Positions 6,311 through 6,415 of a DNA stretch of 6,415 nucleotides are shown piece by piece. Source of the DNA: Oscillospiraceae bacterium (GTDB lineage Bacteria > Bacillota > Clostridia > Oscillospirales > Oscillospiraceae); the NCBI GenBank assembly GCA_904501855.1, contig CAJGCI010000105.1, positions 1-6,415 of the forward strand, written 5' to 3'. Position numbers and translations under genes: made by a program. The notes beneath the pieces were generated by a model. That model was given only the letters and a program-made list of their open reading frames with translations, had not been told where the DNA came from and did no database searches. The number at the start of each line of letters is the position of its first letter. The first letter of the stretch is position 1.

Positions 6311-6415
6311 ATGTTGTCATTGAAACCGTATTATATCGACATACATACCCACATCCTGCCGGGACTGGATGACGGCTCCCGGGACGAGGAGACCAGTCTC
6401 CAGATGGCGGAGATC
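6311..6415 (+). CDS. CpsB/CapC/YwqE-type PHP-family tyrosine phosphatase, N-terminal 35 codons only
   Basis: The visible sequence contains YYIDIHTHILPGLDDGSRDEETSLQMAEI. The D-x-H-x-H metal motif followed by ILPGLDDGS is the N-terminal signature of the polymerase-and-histidinol-phosphatase fold enzymes that dephosphorylate bacterial tyrosine kinases controlling capsule and exopolysaccharide assembly. The full family length is about 250 residues, so most of the gene is off the right edge. It starts 9 nt after the SLH gene. The first codon is ambiguous: ATG 6311 directly abuts the AAGGA site at 6306-6310, while an in-frame TTG at 6320 lies 9 nt from it, a more usual spacing, and still precedes the motif. 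The position suggests polysaccharide genes continue to the right (inference). Confidence 0.85.
   Translation, partial: MLSLKPYYIDIHTHILPGLDDGSRDEETSLQMAEI

Overview
The window looks like chromosomal DNA of a moderately GC-rich, Gram-positive-type anaerobe, most likely a Clostridia-class Bacillota (inference). The grounds are a 2-hydroxyacyl-CoA dehydratase subunit (an oxygen-sensitive iron-sulfur enzyme of amino-acid fermenters), a lipoteichoic-acid-synthase-like membrane enzyme, an S-layer-homology (SLH) protein, a lipobox lipoprotein, a CpsB/CapC/YwqE-type PHP phosphatase, AGGAGG-type ribosome binding sites, and GTG/TTG starts beside strong Shine-Dalgarno sequences. No tRNA, rRNA, CRISPR array, insertion sequence or phage gene was seen.

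Left part (1-979, minus strand): the N-terminal 326 codons of a 2-hydroxyacyl-CoA dehydratase D-component (HgdB/FldC/BcrC type), running out of the window. Its start is a GTG directly after an in-frame stop and 8 nt from an AAGGGGG site. The divergent intergenic region (980-1380) has a near-consensus minus-strand promoter (TTGATA, 16 bp, extended TATACT). That promoter is overlaid by a perfect 10-bp inverted repeat with arms 23 bp apart. A palindrome at the predicted transcription start and a leader hairpin follow it. The half next to the rightward gene holds no convincing gene.

Middle (1381-3582, plus strand): a 733-residue LtaS-like phosphoglycerol transferase with five membrane segments, an intact alkaline-phosphatase-type catalytic domain and an extra C-terminal region resembling an IPT/TIG beta-sandwich. 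A strong intrinsic terminator (3600-3632) closes this unit.

Right part (3717 to the end, plus strand): a tightly packed operon of four genes starting from a TATAAT box just after the terminator. They are a 148-residue four-helix membrane protein of unknown function (TTG start), a lipoprotein with a discoidin/NADase-type glycan-binding-like domain (14-nt overlap with the previous gene), a secreted protein with three SLH repeats (28-nt gap), and the start of a CpsB/CapC/YwqE-type phosphatase (9-nt gap). The products sit in the membrane, on its outer face, in the cell-wall polymer layer and in the cytoplasm. CpsB-type phosphatases usually regulate polysaccharide export through tyrosine kinases, so this looks like the front end of an envelope or exopolysaccharide locus that continues beyond the window (inference). 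The combination of membrane protein, glycan-binding-like lipoprotein and SLH protein ahead of the phosphatase is the best candidate here for an undescribed system.
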